A stretch of 64,000 nt of DNA. Source: Massilia phosphatilytica. Its GTDB lineage: Bacteria > Pseudomonadota > Gammaproteobacteria > Burkholderiales > Burkholderiaceae_D. The position numbers and the translations under genes were made by a program. Position 1 is the first letter of the stretch, and the number at the start of each line of letters is the position of its first letter. This document shows, piece by piece, positions 1 to 8,804 of the stretch. The stretch lies in assembly GCF_002968015.1 (NCBI RefSeq), contig NZ_PUIP01000003.1, positions 1-64,000 of the forward strand, given 5' to 3'. The notes below the pieces were generated by a model, which was not told the origin of the DNA, did not search any database, and saw only the letters and a program-made list of their open reading frames with translations.

Positions 1-456
1 ATCGCCCCGCTGATGGGCATCGACAAGAAAGGCGGCTTCCAGTACATCCAGGAATACACGGGCTTCGTCTCGCCGGGCATCCTGGCCATGTTCCTGCTGG
101 GCTTCTTCTGGAAAAAGACGACGTCCAGCGCAGCGATGTTCGCCACCGTCGGCGGTCTCGTGTTCTCGATCATCCTGAAGTTCCTGCCGACGATGATGGA
201 CCTGCACTTCCTGGCCCCGATCGGCTTCGCGATCGACAACGGCTCGGGCGTGTACGAAATCCCGTTCCTGGACCGCATGTTCATCGTGTTCTGGCTCGTC
301 GTCGCCGGCATGGTCCTGCTCAGCACCGTGTTCGCCCGCGGCAAGGTCAAGGCGCTGATCGTCGACACGAAGCTGTTCAAGGTCGACGGCGCGTTCGCCC
401 TCGGCTCGGCCGTCATCTGCGTGGCGCTGGCTACCATCTACGGCATGTGGTGGTAA
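1..456 (+). CDS. Sodium/solute symporter (SSS family), C-terminal part
   Basis: Truncated at the left edge; the frame is open from base 1 and stops at 454-456. It encodes the last ~150 residues of a polytopic inner-membrane carrier. Visible are hydrophobic helices around VSPGILAMFLLGFFWKK, MFATVGGLVFSIILKF, a segment near FIVFWLVVAGMVLLS, and a final helix ending in GMWW. The GILAMFLLGFFWKK stretch followed by a threonine/serine-rich turn is typical of SGLT-type sodium/sugar symporters. It lies just before a receptor and beta-galactosidase, so galactose or a galacto-oligosaccharide is a reasonable substrate, but substrate cannot be read from this fragment. A strong terminator follows, so it belongs to a separate upstream transcript. 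Confidence 0.85.
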   Translation: MAPLMGIDKKGGFQYIQEYTGFVSPGILAMFLLGFFWKKTTSSAAMFATVGGLVFSIILKFLPTMMDLHFLAPIGFAIDNGSGVYEIPFLDRMFIVFWLVVAGMVLLSTVFARGKVKALIVDTKLFKVDGAFALGSAVICVALATIYGMWW

Positions 457-485
457 GCGTCCCGCTCTCCTGAGCGATCGAAAGA

Positions 486-510
486 GGCAGCCCGCGGGCT
501 GCCTTTTTTT
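486..510 (+). terminator. Rho-independent terminator after the symporter
   Basis: A perfect 9+9 dyad (GGCAGCCCG/CGGGCTGCC, 486-503) is followed directly by seven T residues (504-510). It lies 30 bases after the symporter stop and separates it from the receptor gene. Confidence 0.93.
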
Positions 511-526
511 ATGCTTTTCAACAGGG

Positions 527-543
527 TATATGAACTTTGTATA
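527..543. promoter_or_regulatory. TATA-N9-TATA dyad, candidate LysR-type operator
   Basis: TATA (527-530), nine bases, TATA (540-543), within a wider inverted repeat GTATAT-N9-ATATAC (526-546). The geometry contains a T-N11-A core, as expected of LysR-family sites. The same spacing recurs beside dgoK (11182-11198) and dgoD (16250-16266). The right half overlaps a predicted -35 box, a usual place for activation by this family. Binding is inferred. Confidence 0.5.
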
Positions 544-564
544 TACGCTGGTGAAAAACATAAT
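537..564 (+). promoter_or_regulatory. Predicted promoter of the receptor/GH35 operon
   Basis: TTGTAT (537-542) and CATAAT (559-564) are separated by 16 bases, a sigma-70-like arrangement in an AT-rich patch upstream of the receptor. The implied leader is about 110 bases. The -35 overlaps the TATA-N9-TATA dyad. Confidence 0.4.
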
Positions 565-679
565 GGTTGTGCTCCTTGCAACGCGACAGAATGCCGATCA
601 GTCGCATGATTGGTTCGCTCGACGTACCAACAAAGACGACAACAAACCATAAGTCGAAACGACAAAGCAAGGAGATTGC

Positions 680-3307
680 ATGCAGCAGAAAACCCTGAGC
701 GTACTCGTACGCTCGCTCTTCCCATTGTTCGTCCTCCCCGCCGTCCCCGCCCTCGCCCAGCAGGCCGCACAAACCGCACCGTCCGAACCCGCCGCCGGCG
801 GCGACACGTCCGTGCAGCAGGTCGTCGTATCGGGCATCCGCGCGTCCGTGCGCAGCGCCCTCTCCGTCAAGGAGAACTCCAACAGCATGGTCGAAGTCGT
901 CGCCTCCGAAGACATCGGCAAGCTCCCGGACACCACCATCGCCGAATCGCTGGCGCGCCTGCCGGGCCTCGCCGCCGGTCTCGATCGCGGCAACGCGAGC
1001 CAGATCGTCGCGCGCGGCATGGGCGAGCGCTTCATCGGCGCCACCCTGAACGGCCGCGAACTCGCGTCGTCGGAACCGAACCGCGCCGTGCGCTTCGAGC
1101 AGTTCCCGTCCGAATCGCTGTCCGGCGCCATCGTCTACAAGACGCAGAACGCCGACCTCGTCGAAGGCGGCGTCGCGACGACCATCGACCTGCAGACCGT
1201 GCAGCCGCTGAAGTACAACGGCCGCCAGGCGTCGCTCAAGGCCGACGCGCTGTACTACCCGCTCGCGAAGGACGTCGACGCGCAATCCGTGCGTCCACGC
1301 TTGGGCGGCATCTGGATCGACCAGTTCGCGAACAAGACCCTCGGCGCGGCCGTGGCGTTCAGCTACCAGAAGCAGCCGTCGATCGAGGAACGCAAGAACC
1401 ACTGGGGCTTCAACGAAGACCATTCCGCCGACCTGAATGGCGACGGCAAGGTCGACAAGACGCCGTGGGGCTTCGAGGATGAACTCAAGCGCGGCACGAA
1501 TGAACGCAGCAGCGTGCTGGGCAAGCTGGAATGGAAGGCGAGCCCGGACGCCACGATCACCGCCGACCTGTACTTCGCCCGCGACAAGATCCGCGAGCCG
1601 AGCGTGCAGCACTGGACGGGCGACGTCGGCAACTGGGACGGCTGGCAGACCGGAAATTACTCGAACGTCGACATCCGCAACGGCTACGTCACCGGCGCAA
1701 CCGTCAAGGACGTGAGCCTGACCACACACAGCACGCGCTGGATCCAGAACATGGACAACGTCGCCGGCGGCCTGAACGGCAAGTTCAATGTCGGTGACTG
1801 GAAGGTCGAGGCGGACGTCGCCACGTCGCGCGCGAGCCGCGCCAGCCAGTGGGCGGACGTGCGCAACAGCACCGCGAACAACGGCACACTGTCGTGGGCC
1901 TTCACCGGCAACGAGCAGCAGTCGTATTCGTACAGCCAGGACACCGGCAACCTGGCTTCTTTCGGCGCGCCCCAGCTCTACATCGACAACGACGGCCACG
2001 TGCACGACCGCCTGGACTCGGCCCAGCTGAGCGGCGCGCTGCCGCTGGACCTGGGCCCCGTCAGCCGCATCAAGATCGGGGCGCGCTTCGCCGACCGCGA
2101 GAAGTCCTACCACCAGACCACGTGGAACATCTCGCCGGCCAACGCCGCGATCCCGGCATCCGCCTACACGACCATCAACGTGCCCGGCTACTTCCCGGCG
2201 CTGATGCTGAACGATTTCGAAGGCACCGTGTCCTCGACGTTCGGCCCGGGCGCCCTCGATGCGGGCGGCCGCACGCTGACGGCGAACGACCTGCTGGCCG
2301 GCTGGCGCGTCAAGGAGCGCACCAGCGCGCTGTATGCCCAGGCCGACCTGGACGGCGAGCTGTTCGGCCTGAAGTACCGCGGCAACGCGGGCGTGCGCGT
2401 CGTGCACACGCGCCAGACGGGCGAAGGCATGGAGTCCGTCAACGGCGCGGCGCCGACGGCGGTCGAAGGCGGCGCGACGTACACGAAGGCCCTGCCGAGC
2501 ATGAACCTGATCTTCAACCTCGACGAGGCACAGAAGCACCAGGTGCGCTTCTCGCTGGCCCGCGCCATGTCGCGCGCGCCGATGGACGAGATGCGCGCAT
2601 CGCGCCAGATCTCGATGGACACGACGCCGGGCTCGCAGCAGCCGCTGACGGGCAGCGCCGGCAATCCGGGCCTGCTGCCGATGATGGCCAACCAGGCCGA
2701 CCTCGCGTACCAGTGGTACTTCGACAAGGGCTCGCTGTTCTCGGCCGCGCTGTTCTACAAGCAGATCGGCAGCTACATCGGCATCACGACCGATACGACG
2801 ACCATCGGCAACCGCCAGGCGATCATCACCCGCTCCATCAACGGCGAAGGCGGCTATGTGCGCGGCCTGGAACTGGTGTACCAGCACGCGTTCACGCACC
2901 TGCCGGCACCGTTCGACGGCCTCGGCGTGGCCGCGAACTGGTCGTACAACGAGAGCGACATCCACGAGTACACGAACAACTACCCGATGGAAGGCCTGAT
3001 GCGCAACAACGGCGGCGTCACGCTCTGGTACGAAAAGAACGGCTTCGAAGCGCGCCTGTCGGCGAACTACCACAGCCCGTTCGTGCGCATGCCCCGCTGG
3101 ACGGCCGGCTACATGGCGGAAAACGGCGAGGAGACCTACGTCACCGCGAACGTCTCGTACTACCTGACGCCGCAGTTGCAGCTGCGCGTGGGCCTGGACA
3201 ACATCACGAACCAGAAGGTCGTCTACACGCAGAACGCGAATGCGTACATGCAGAACGTGATGGAATACGGCCGCCGCTACAACGTGGGTCTCTCGTACAA
3301 GTTCTGA
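680..3307 (+). CDS. TonB-dependent receptor, carbohydrate type
   Basis: An 875-residue outer-membrane receptor with a Sec signal peptide (about 1-26, ending ALAQQ). The plug begins near residue 45 with VVVSGIRASVRSAL and continues with SMVEVVASEDIGKLPDTTIA and ESLARLPG, the signature of the large Xanthomonas/Caulobacter receptor family that often imports oligosaccharides. A 22-strand barrel is expected from about residue 170, ending in the usual terminal phenylalanine (SYKF). The start is set by AAGGAG at 669-674. The stop overlaps the start of the GH35 gene by one base (TGATG), so the two are translationally coupled and probably handle the same galactoside. The energizing TonB/ExbBD are not in the window. 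Confidence 0.93.
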   Translation: MQQKTLSVLVRSLFPLFVLPAVPALAQQAAQTAPSEPAAGGDTSVQQVVVSGIRASVRSALSVKENSNSMVEVVASEDIGKLPDTTIAESLARLPGLAAGLDRGNASQIVARGMGERFIGATLNGRELASSEPNRAVRFEQFPSESLSGAIVYKTQNADLVEGGVATTIDLQTVQPLKYNGRQASLKADALYYPLAKDVDAQSVRPRLGGIWIDQFANKTLGAAVAFSYQKQPSIEERKNHWGFNEDHSADLNGDGKVDKTPWGFEDELKRGTNERSSVLGKLEWKASPDATITADLYFARDKIREPSVQHWTGDVGNWDGWQTGNYSNVDIRNGYVTGATVKDVSLTTHSTRWIQNMDNVAGGLNGKFNVGDWKVEADVATSRASRASQWADVRNSTANNGTLSWAFTGNEQQSYSYSQDTGNLASFGAPQLYIDNDGHVHDRLDSAQLSGALPLDLGPVSRIKIGARFADREKSYHQTTWNISPANAAIPASAYTTINVPGYFPALMLNDFEGTVSSTFGPGALDAGGRTLTANDLLAGWRVKERTSALYAQADLDGELFGLKYRGNAGVRVVHTRQTGEGMESVNGAAPTAVEGGATYTKALPSMNLIFNLDEAQKHQVRFSLARAMSRAPMDEMRASRQISMDTTPGSQQPLTGSAGNPGLLPMMANQADLAYQWYFDKGSLFSAALFYKQIGSYIGITTDTTTIGNRQAIITRSINGEGGYVRGLELVYQHAFTHLPAPFDGLGVAANWSYNESDIHEYTNNYPMEGLMRNNGGVTLWYEKNGFEARLSANYHSPFVRMPRWTAGYMAENGEETYVTANVSYYLTPQLQLRVGLDNITNQKVVYTQNANAYMQNVMEYGRRYNVGLSYKF

Positions 3308-5751
3308 TGATGACGATCACGCGCCCCACGCTGCTTCGCGCCGCCCTGCTGCTGGCCTTCGCCGGCCCCGGCATGGCGGGCGCGGAACAACTCCTCACCG
3401 TCGACGCCTCCGCGCCGGCGCCCGACCCGCGCACCGGCACCATCAAGCTGGGCACGGCGGTGGCGCCGGGCGGCCACACGCTCGGCATCAACAACCAGTA
3501 CCTCACGCGCGACGGCCAGCCGTGGCTGCCGGTGATGGGCGAATTCCACTATTCGCGCAGCCCGGCCGCCAGCTGGGATGCGGAACTCGCCAAGATGAAA
3601 TCGGCCGGCATCGACATCGTCGCGACGTACCTCATCTGGAACCACCACGAAGGGACCGAAGGGAAGTTCGACTGGACGGGCAACCGCGACCTGCGCCGCT
3701 TCGTCCAGCTCGCGCGCAAGCACGGCCTGGACGTCGTCGTCCGCGTCGGCCCGTGGTCGCACGCGGAGGTGCGCTACGGCGGCTTCCCGGACTGGGTGGT
3801 CGACGCGATGCCCACGCGCGGCAACGATCCCACCTACCTGCATTACGTGGAGCGGTTCTACCGCGAGATCGGGCGCCAGCTGGACGGCCTGCTGTACAAG
3901 CAGGGCGGCCCGGTCATCGGCGCGCAGATCGAGAACGAGTACAACCTGGCGGGCCCGGGCCGCGGCGCGGAGCACATCCGCACGCTGAAGGGCCTGGCGC
4001 TGAAGGCGGGCATCGACGTGCCCTACTACACTGTCACGGGCTGGGACCAGACCTTGTACCCGTCCGGCGAAGTCACCCCGGTGTTCGGCGGCTACCCGGA
4101 CGAGCCGTGGGCGACGAGCACGAAGGAGTTGCCGCCGAAGGAGACGTACGCCTTCCGCTTCGACACGCGCGTCAGCGGCGACCTCGGTGCGCAGACCCGC
4201 GCGAGCCAGCAGGGCACGGCGGAGACGGACATCGACAAGACGCCGTTCCTCGGCGCGGAATACGGCGCGGGCCTGCCCGCGATGTACCGCCGCCGCACGT
4301 TGGTATCAAGCGACGACATCGCCTCGATGCTGCCGGTGCAGCTGGGCTCCGGCGTCAACCTGATGGGGTACTACATGTTCCACGGCGGGCGCAATCCCGT
4401 CGCCGGCACCACCCTTGAGGAAAGCACGAAGAGCGGCGGCTACAACGACGTCCCCGCGATCAACTACGACTTCAACGCTCCGCTCGGCCCGGACGGCCAG
4501 CAGCGCGACGTCCTCGCGGCGCTGCGCCCGTTCCACTGGTTCCTGCATGACTTCGGCGCGCGCCTGGCCCCGATGACCGTGCGCAAGCCGGACGTCGTGC
4601 CCAAGGACCCGGCGGATCTCGGTCCGCCGCGCTGGTCGGTGCGCAGCCGCGGCGATAGCGCCTTCCTGTTCTACGATGGCCACATCCGCCAGTACCCGAC
4701 GCCGGGTCGTGAGCAGGTCCGCTTTGCCGTCAAGCTGCCCGGCGGCACGGTGACCCTGCCGCGCAAGCCCGTCGACCTGCCGGCCGGCGCGTACTTCGCC
4801 TGGCCCGTCAACTTCGACCTAGGTGACGAGCGCGGCCAGCGCCTGACGTATGCGACGGCGCAGCCGCTCGCGCGGCTGGACGACGGCACGTGGGTGTTCG
4901 CGGCGCAGGACGGCGTTCCCGTCGAATTCGCGTTCGGAGAGAAAGCCCGCGGCTGCGTGCAGGCCGGCCGGGCCCGCGTCGACGAGGCGTCCGGCGCGGT
5001 CACGGTGGACGGCATCCAGCCCGGTCTCGATGCGGCGTTCACGTTGCGCTGCCCCGGCGCGAAGCCGCTCGCGGTGCTCGTGCTGTCGCAGGCGCAGGCG
5101 CGGCAGGCGGCGATCGGCACGTTCCAGGGCAGGCGCCGTCTCGTGCTCAGCGAAGCGCAGGCGTACTTCGACGGCGGCCGTCTCGTGCTGCGCAGCCCGG
5201 GCCAGCCGCACGTGCGCGCAGCCGTGTATCCGCCCACGACGCTGAAGAGCACCGGCCGCGACGGCCTGTTCCAGGTGTTCGACACGACGCTCCCGGCGCG
5301 CGACATCGCGGTGAGCGTGAAACCGCTGCGCGACGCCCAGCCGGCGCGGCCGGTCCGCATCGGCGGCAACGCCAACGCGGCCGTGCAGCCGGACCCGGAA
5401 GCCTTCGGCGCCTCGGCCGCATGGCGGCTGGACGTGGCGGCGGGCAGCCGGTCGAAGGACGTGGACAGCCTGCTGCTGGACATCGACTTCACGGGCGACG
5501 TGGCCCGGCTGTTCGACGGCACGCGCATGGTCGACGACTGGTACTACAACGGCCAGCGCTGGCAATTCGATCTGGGAAATTTGCCAGTGAAGCGCCAGGG
5601 TCCGCTCACGCTGACCGTGCTGCCGCTGCGCGCGGACGCCCCCATTTACCTGCCGCGCGAGCACCGGCCCGACTTCGGCGGCAAGCCGCAGGTGGCCGAG
5701 CTGAAGGCGGTGAAGGTGGTGCCGGTCTACCGCGTCGAGATCGGCAAGTAG
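3307..5751 (+). CDS. GH35 beta-galactosidase, secreted
   Basis: 814 residues with a signal peptide (about 1-26, ending GMAGA). The GH35 TIM barrel occupies roughly residues 45-400: EFHYSR near 79, YLIWNHHEG, GPWSHAEVRYGGFPDW, the acid/base in IENEYN (Glu211) and the nucleophile in GAEYGAG (Glu318). The C-terminal half is beta-rich and typical of long GH35 enzymes. It should remove terminal beta-galactose, for example from the galactan side chains of rhamnogalacturonan I, in the periplasm or at the surface. I chose the ATG overlapping the receptor stop. The frame stays open far upstream, but that part is only a shadow of the receptor gene. Confidence 0.92.
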   Translation: MMTITRPTLLRAALLLAFAGPGMAGAEQLLTVDASAPAPDPRTGTIKLGTAVAPGGHTLGINNQYLTRDGQPWLPVMGEFHYSRSPAASWDAELAKMKSAGIDIVATYLIWNHHEGTEGKFDWTGNRDLRRFVQLARKHGLDVVVRVGPWSHAEVRYGGFPDWVVDAMPTRGNDPTYLHYVERFYREIGRQLDGLLYKQGGPVIGAQIENEYNLAGPGRGAEHIRTLKGLALKAGIDVPYYTVTGWDQTLYPSGEVTPVFGGYPDEPWATSTKELPPKETYAFRFDTRVSGDLGAQTRASQQGTAETDIDKTPFLGAEYGAGLPAMYRRRTLVSSDDIASMLPVQLGSGVNLMGYYMFHGGRNPVAGTTLEESTKSGGYNDVPAINYDFNAPLGPDGQQRDVLAALRPFHWFLHDFGARLAPMTVRKPDVVPKDPADLGPPRWSVRSRGDSAFLFYDGHIRQYPTPGREQVRFAVKLPGGTVTLPRKPVDLPAGAYFAWPVNFDLGDERGQRLTYATAQPLARLDDGTWVFAAQDGVPVEFAFGEKARGCVQAGRARVDEASGAVTVDGIQPGLDAAFTLRCPGAKPLAVLVLSQAQARQAAIGTFQGRRRLVLSEAQAYFDGGRLVLRSPGQPHVRAAVYPPTTLKSTGRDGLFQVFDTTLPARDIAVSVKPLRDAQPARPVRIGGNANAAVQPDPEAFGASAAWRLDVAAGSRSKDVDSLLLDIDFTGDVARLFDGTRMVDDWYYNGQRWQFDLGNLPVKRQGPLTLTVLPLRADAPIYLPREHRPDFGGKPQVAELKAVKVVPVYRVEIGK

Positions 5752-5773
5752 CCAAAACCCCCACCGGTGGGGC

Positions 5774-6046
5774 ATGACCGTCCATGGCGCGGATGTCAAT
5801 ATGCGCGCCATGGACACGTCAACCACCGAAATTCTCCCGCTTCCGCGGCCGGCCGCATTGCTCGATACGGTCGAGCAATGCGTCGTCAGCGCCGCGCGCT
5901 GCCTGCTCGAACAGCAACTGGGCTTCGTCCCGGCGTGGGCAGTGCTCGGGGATTACCTCGACAGCGCGGGCCGCAGGGCCGCGCGGGTTGGCGTGCGCAT
6001 CATCGCAACCCTGGCCCATGCCGCCACCTACCGAGGAGAATCATGA
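5774..6046 (+). CDS. Small hypothetical protein, possibly coupled to the next gene
   Basis: About 90 residues (shorter if translation starts at 5801 or 5810); no family recognised. The body is alanine- and leucine-rich with a possible helix (ALLDTVEQCVVSAARCLLEQ) and no clear signal peptide. Codon third positions are mostly G or C, as in real genes nearby. The stop overlaps the next start by four bases (ATGA), the best argument that it is translated. No convincing Shine-Dalgarno sequence precedes any of the three candidate starts, so this may be a chance frame. Confidence 0.4.
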   Translation: MTVHGADVNMRAMDTSTTEILPLPRPAALLDTVEQCVVSAARCLLEQQLGFVPAWAVLGDYLDSAGRRAARVGVRIIATLAHAATYRGES

Positions 6047-6519
6047 TCTTTCACGCTTCCATCCCCGCGCGCGATCCCGAGCGCGTTGCCGCCGTCATCG
6101 CCGAGATCTGGGGCGGGCAATCGTTCCGCTTCCCGCCCTGGCCGGGCGCCTGGGTCGCCATGGCCGGCGACGTGCGCGGCTCGATGGTCGAGGTCTATCC
6201 GCACACGCTGCCGATCGCGCCGGGGAACGGCGCCGAGATGGCGCGGCCGCATCCGGACGCGGCACCGCGTCCGTACGCCTGCTTCCACCTGGCCATCGCG
6301 ACCGAGCGCACCGTCGAGGAAATCCTCGCGATCGGGAAGCGCGAAGGCTGGCGCGCCGTGCCCTGCTCGCGCGGCGGCGTATTCGACGTCGTCGAGCTGT
6401 GGCTGGAGAACGGCCTGATGTTCGAAGTGCTGACGCCCGAGATGCAGCACGATTACCGCAAGGGCGTGAACCTGGACACGTGGCGTCTCAAGCGCCACGA
6501 GGAGCCGATGCCGGCCTGA
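6043..6519 (+). CDS. VOC/glyoxalase-like small protein, function unknown
   Basis: 158 residues. It opens with MIFHASIPARDPERVAAVIA, resembling the first beta-alpha unit of vicinal-oxygen-chelate proteins, followed by FRFPPWPGAWVAMAGD and MVEVYPHTLP. Conserved-looking ends are FHLAIAT, a central helix VEEILAIGKREGW, and VVELWLENGLMFEVLTPEM. GAGGAG sits just before the ATG at 6043. No substrate can be inferred. The last 32 bases overlap the 3' end of the opposite-strand GH28 gene. Confidence 0.65.
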   Translation: MIFHASIPARDPERVAAVIAEIWGGQSFRFPPWPGAWVAMAGDVRGSMVEVYPHTLPIAPGNGAEMARPHPDAAPRPYACFHLAIATERTVEEILAIGKREGWRAVPCSRGGVFDVVELWLENGLMFEVLTPEMQHDYRKGVNLDTWRLKRHEEPMPA

Positions 6520-8080
6520 CACGCCGGACGGCCGGCACGCCAGCCGCGCGGCCCAGCTGCACGTGATCGAAGCGGGCGCCCGCCACGTCGTCCAGCACGA
6601 CGGGCGGCCGCGCATCCGGCGCCGCGGTGCGCAGGTCGACGTGGTGCAGCTCGACGTTGCGCGCATGGCGCACGTACAGGCCGTAAGCCGGCGTCACGCC
6701 GAACATGCTGGGTTCCGGATAATGGTCCGCCTGCTCCGGCGGCACGCGCCGTGCGTCGGCCGCCGTGCCGCCGCCCCCGTGCATGATGGTGATGTTCGAC
6801 AGCCGCACGTCCTCGACGGGTGCCTCCGGCAGTCCGGCCACGATCGATGCGTACGGCGCATTCGCCTGCGACACGACGACGTTACTGATGTTCACCCGGC
6901 GGATCGCGCCGACTGGCGTGCCCGCGGGAGCGCGCATGCGCCGGCCCAGGCGGATGAACAGCGGGGCCGTCGTCAGGTCGCGCATGGCCAGGTTGTCGAC
7001 CGTGATGTCCTCGATGATGGCGCCGTCGACGCTTTCGATGGCCAGGCCGCGGCAATGCTCGAACACGCAATTCGCAATGGCGATATTGCGGAAACCCCCG
7101 TTCGATTCCGTGCCCAGCTTGATGCGGCCGCACACACCCTCTTCGTCCGGCGCTTTGATTTGCGTCTTCTGGAACGTCCCGTCCAGCAGCGTCCCGAGGT
7201 TGAAGCCCGACACCTGGCAACCCGTGATCGTCACCTGCTCCGTGAAGCGCGCGCGGCCCAGCGCATAGGAACTCTTCAGGCAGATCGCGTCGTCGTTCGG
7301 CGTATTGACCGCGCAATCGCTGATGCGGACATTCCTGCAGCAATCGATATCGAAACCGTCGCGCTCCGTGTCGACGGTGACATTCGCGATCGTGAGGTTG
7401 TCGACACCGGTCGCCAGCACGGCGAAGTGGCCGCACTTGAGCATCGAGAAGTCGCGCAGCAGCACGTTGCGGCAATTCTTCAGCGCGATCGCCTTGTTTC
7501 CTTTGCCGTCCATCTCCGCGCCGAACGTGGTGCCTGCGCGAGTGCGCTCGCCCATCGGGTCCTTGCCGCCGAGCGAGGACGGCATGTCGCCCGCTTTCAA
7601 CGGCCGGTTCGCGCCCGGCCCCGAGCGCGTGAGGCCGCGGCCCCAGATGCGGCCGGGGCCCAGGATGGCCACGTCTTCGAGATTCTCTCCTCGGATCAGC
7701 GAGTTGTGCCAGTGGCTGTGGCCGAAGTCCTGGTAGGCATCGTGCGGGTTCGGCTCGGCCGGGTCGTAGCGGCCCTGGCCATCCGCTGGATCGGCCGCGA
7801 CGATCACGCTGCCGGGGTCCAGGTACAGCGCGACGCGGCTTTGCAGCCGGATCGAAAAGCTCAGGTAGCGCCCGGCCGGGAAATGCACCGTGCCGCCGCC
7901 GGCGGCACTGGCCGCGGCGATGGCGGCGTTGATGGCGTCCGTGTCCAGGGTCGTGCCGTCGCCGCGGGCGCCGAACGCGCGCACGTCGAAGCCGGCGGCC
8001 AGCGCGGGAGCGCACACGGATGCGCAGGCGGCGCCGAGGCCCTTCAGGAGACGGCGCCGGGTCGTGTCGAAGGAAGTCAT
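6488..8080 (-). CDS. GH28 polygalacturonase family, Tat-exported
   Basis: 530 residues with a twin-arginine signal (TRRRLLKGLGAACA near 8-20; cleavage after ALAA). It opens with FGARGDGTTLDTDAINAAI, typical of pectin-active beta-helices. Catalytic motifs are in order: DGFDID (241-246), NDDAICLKS (262-270) with the Asp pair, and GRIKLGTES (318-326), the RIK substrate-binding motif. It should hydrolyse galacturonan or rhamnogalacturonan backbones. The start at 8080 sits at the Tat motif; the frame is open upstream but lacks a signal there. It is convergent with the VOC-like gene and divergent from LysE. Confidence 0.88.
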   Translation of the reverse strand: MTSFDTTRRRLLKGLGAACASVCAPALAAGFDVRAFGARGDGTTLDTDAINAAIAAASAAGGGTVHFPAGRYLSFSIRLQSRVALYLDPGSVIVAADPADGQGRYDPAEPNPHDAYQDFGHSHWHNSLIRGENLEDVAILGPGRIWGRGLTRSGPGANRPLKAGDMPSSLGGKDPMGERTRAGTTFGAEMDGKGNKAIALKNCRNVLLRDFSMLKCGHFAVLATGVDNLTIANVTVDTERDGFDIDCCRNVRISDCAVNTPNDDAICLKSSYALGRARFTEQVTITGCQVSGFNLGTLLDGTFQKTQIKAPDEEGVCGRIKLGTESNGGFRNIAIANCVFEHCRGLAIESVDGAIIEDITVDNLAMRDLTTAPLFIRLGRRMRAPAGTPVGAIRRVNISNVVVSQANAPYASIVAGLPEAPVEDVRLSNITIMHGGGGTAADARRVPPEQADHYPEPSMFGVTPAYGLYVRHARNVELHHVDLRTAAPDARPPVVLDDVAGARFDHVQLGRAAGVPAVRRVRPASAPRGA

Positions 8081-8213
8081 CGCATCACCATAACACCGCC
8101 GGGCCGGCCCGAACGCGCAAGTTGCTGAGCAGTTGGTTGGGTCATTTTCTTCAATACCGGCCCGCGCGCCGCCGCTATCGTCTGCCGCATCCTCAACACG
8201 AAAGGAAACGCAG

Positions 8214-8801
8214 ATGAGCATGTTCGCCTCGATGGCCGCTTTCGCCCTCGCCACCTCGATCTCTCCCGGCCCCGTCAACGTCGTCGCCCTCGGCAGCGGC
8301 GCCCGCCACGGTTTTACGGCCAGCCTTGCCCACGTGACGGGCGCCACAGCCGGCTTCTGCCTGCTGCTCGTGCTGGCCGGGCTCGGGCTGCACGAAGTGG
8401 TCGCTGCCTGGCCGCAGGTGACGAACGTCGTGCGCTGGGCCGGCGTAATCTTCCTGCTCTACATGGCGTGGAAGCTCGCGAGCGATGGCGGCGAACTGGG
8501 TGCCGGCGAGGCGGCGGCGCGGCCGACGATGCTGCAGGGCGCCGCCCTCCAATGGCTGAGTCCCAAGGCGTGGCTGGCCGCGCTGGCGGGCATGGGAACC
8601 TATGCGGCCGATGGCGCGGCGTCCGCCGTCTGGCTGTTCGCCGCCATCTACTTCGTCGTGTGCTGGCTGTCGATCGCCGCCTGGGCATGGGCCGGCAGCC
8701 GCCTGCAGGCGTACCTGCGCACGCCGCACCGGGTGCGCGTCTTCAACCGGACGATGGCCGGCATGCTCGTGGCAAGCGTCGTCTACCTGGCCGCGGCTTG
8801 A
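8214..8801 (+). CDS. LysE/RhtB-family exporter
   Basis: 195 residues, about six membrane helices. It begins MSMFASMAAFALATSISPGPVNVVALGSG, where the N-terminal SPGPVN motif is diagnostic for LysE/RhtB amino-acid exporters; a central QGAALQWLSPKAWLAAL fits the family loop. A GGA-containing site (AAAGGA) precedes the ATG. It ends three bases before the end of an AraC-type regulator on the other strand, a pairing in which the regulator commonly controls the exporter. The exported metabolite is unknown. Confidence 0.88.
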   Translation: MSMFASMAAFALATSISPGPVNVVALGSGARHGFTASLAHVTGATAGFCLLLVLAGLGLHEVVAAWPQVTNVVRWAGVIFLLYMAWKLASDGGELGAGEAAARPTMLQGAALQWLSPKAWLAALAGMGTYAADGAASAVWLFAAIYFVVCWLSIAAWAWAGSRLQAYLRTPHRVRVFNRTMAGMLVASVVYLAAA

Positions 8802-8804
8802 TGC

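Noticed and set aside
518-3073. Long open frame antisense to the first receptor
   Set aside because: Arg/Val/Ala-rich translation without any recognisable domain; mirrors GC-rich codons of the receptor.
5759-5772. CCCCACCGGTGGGG palindrome after GH35 as a terminator
   Set aside because: No T run on the plus strand and only four T on the minus; no loop. Not called.
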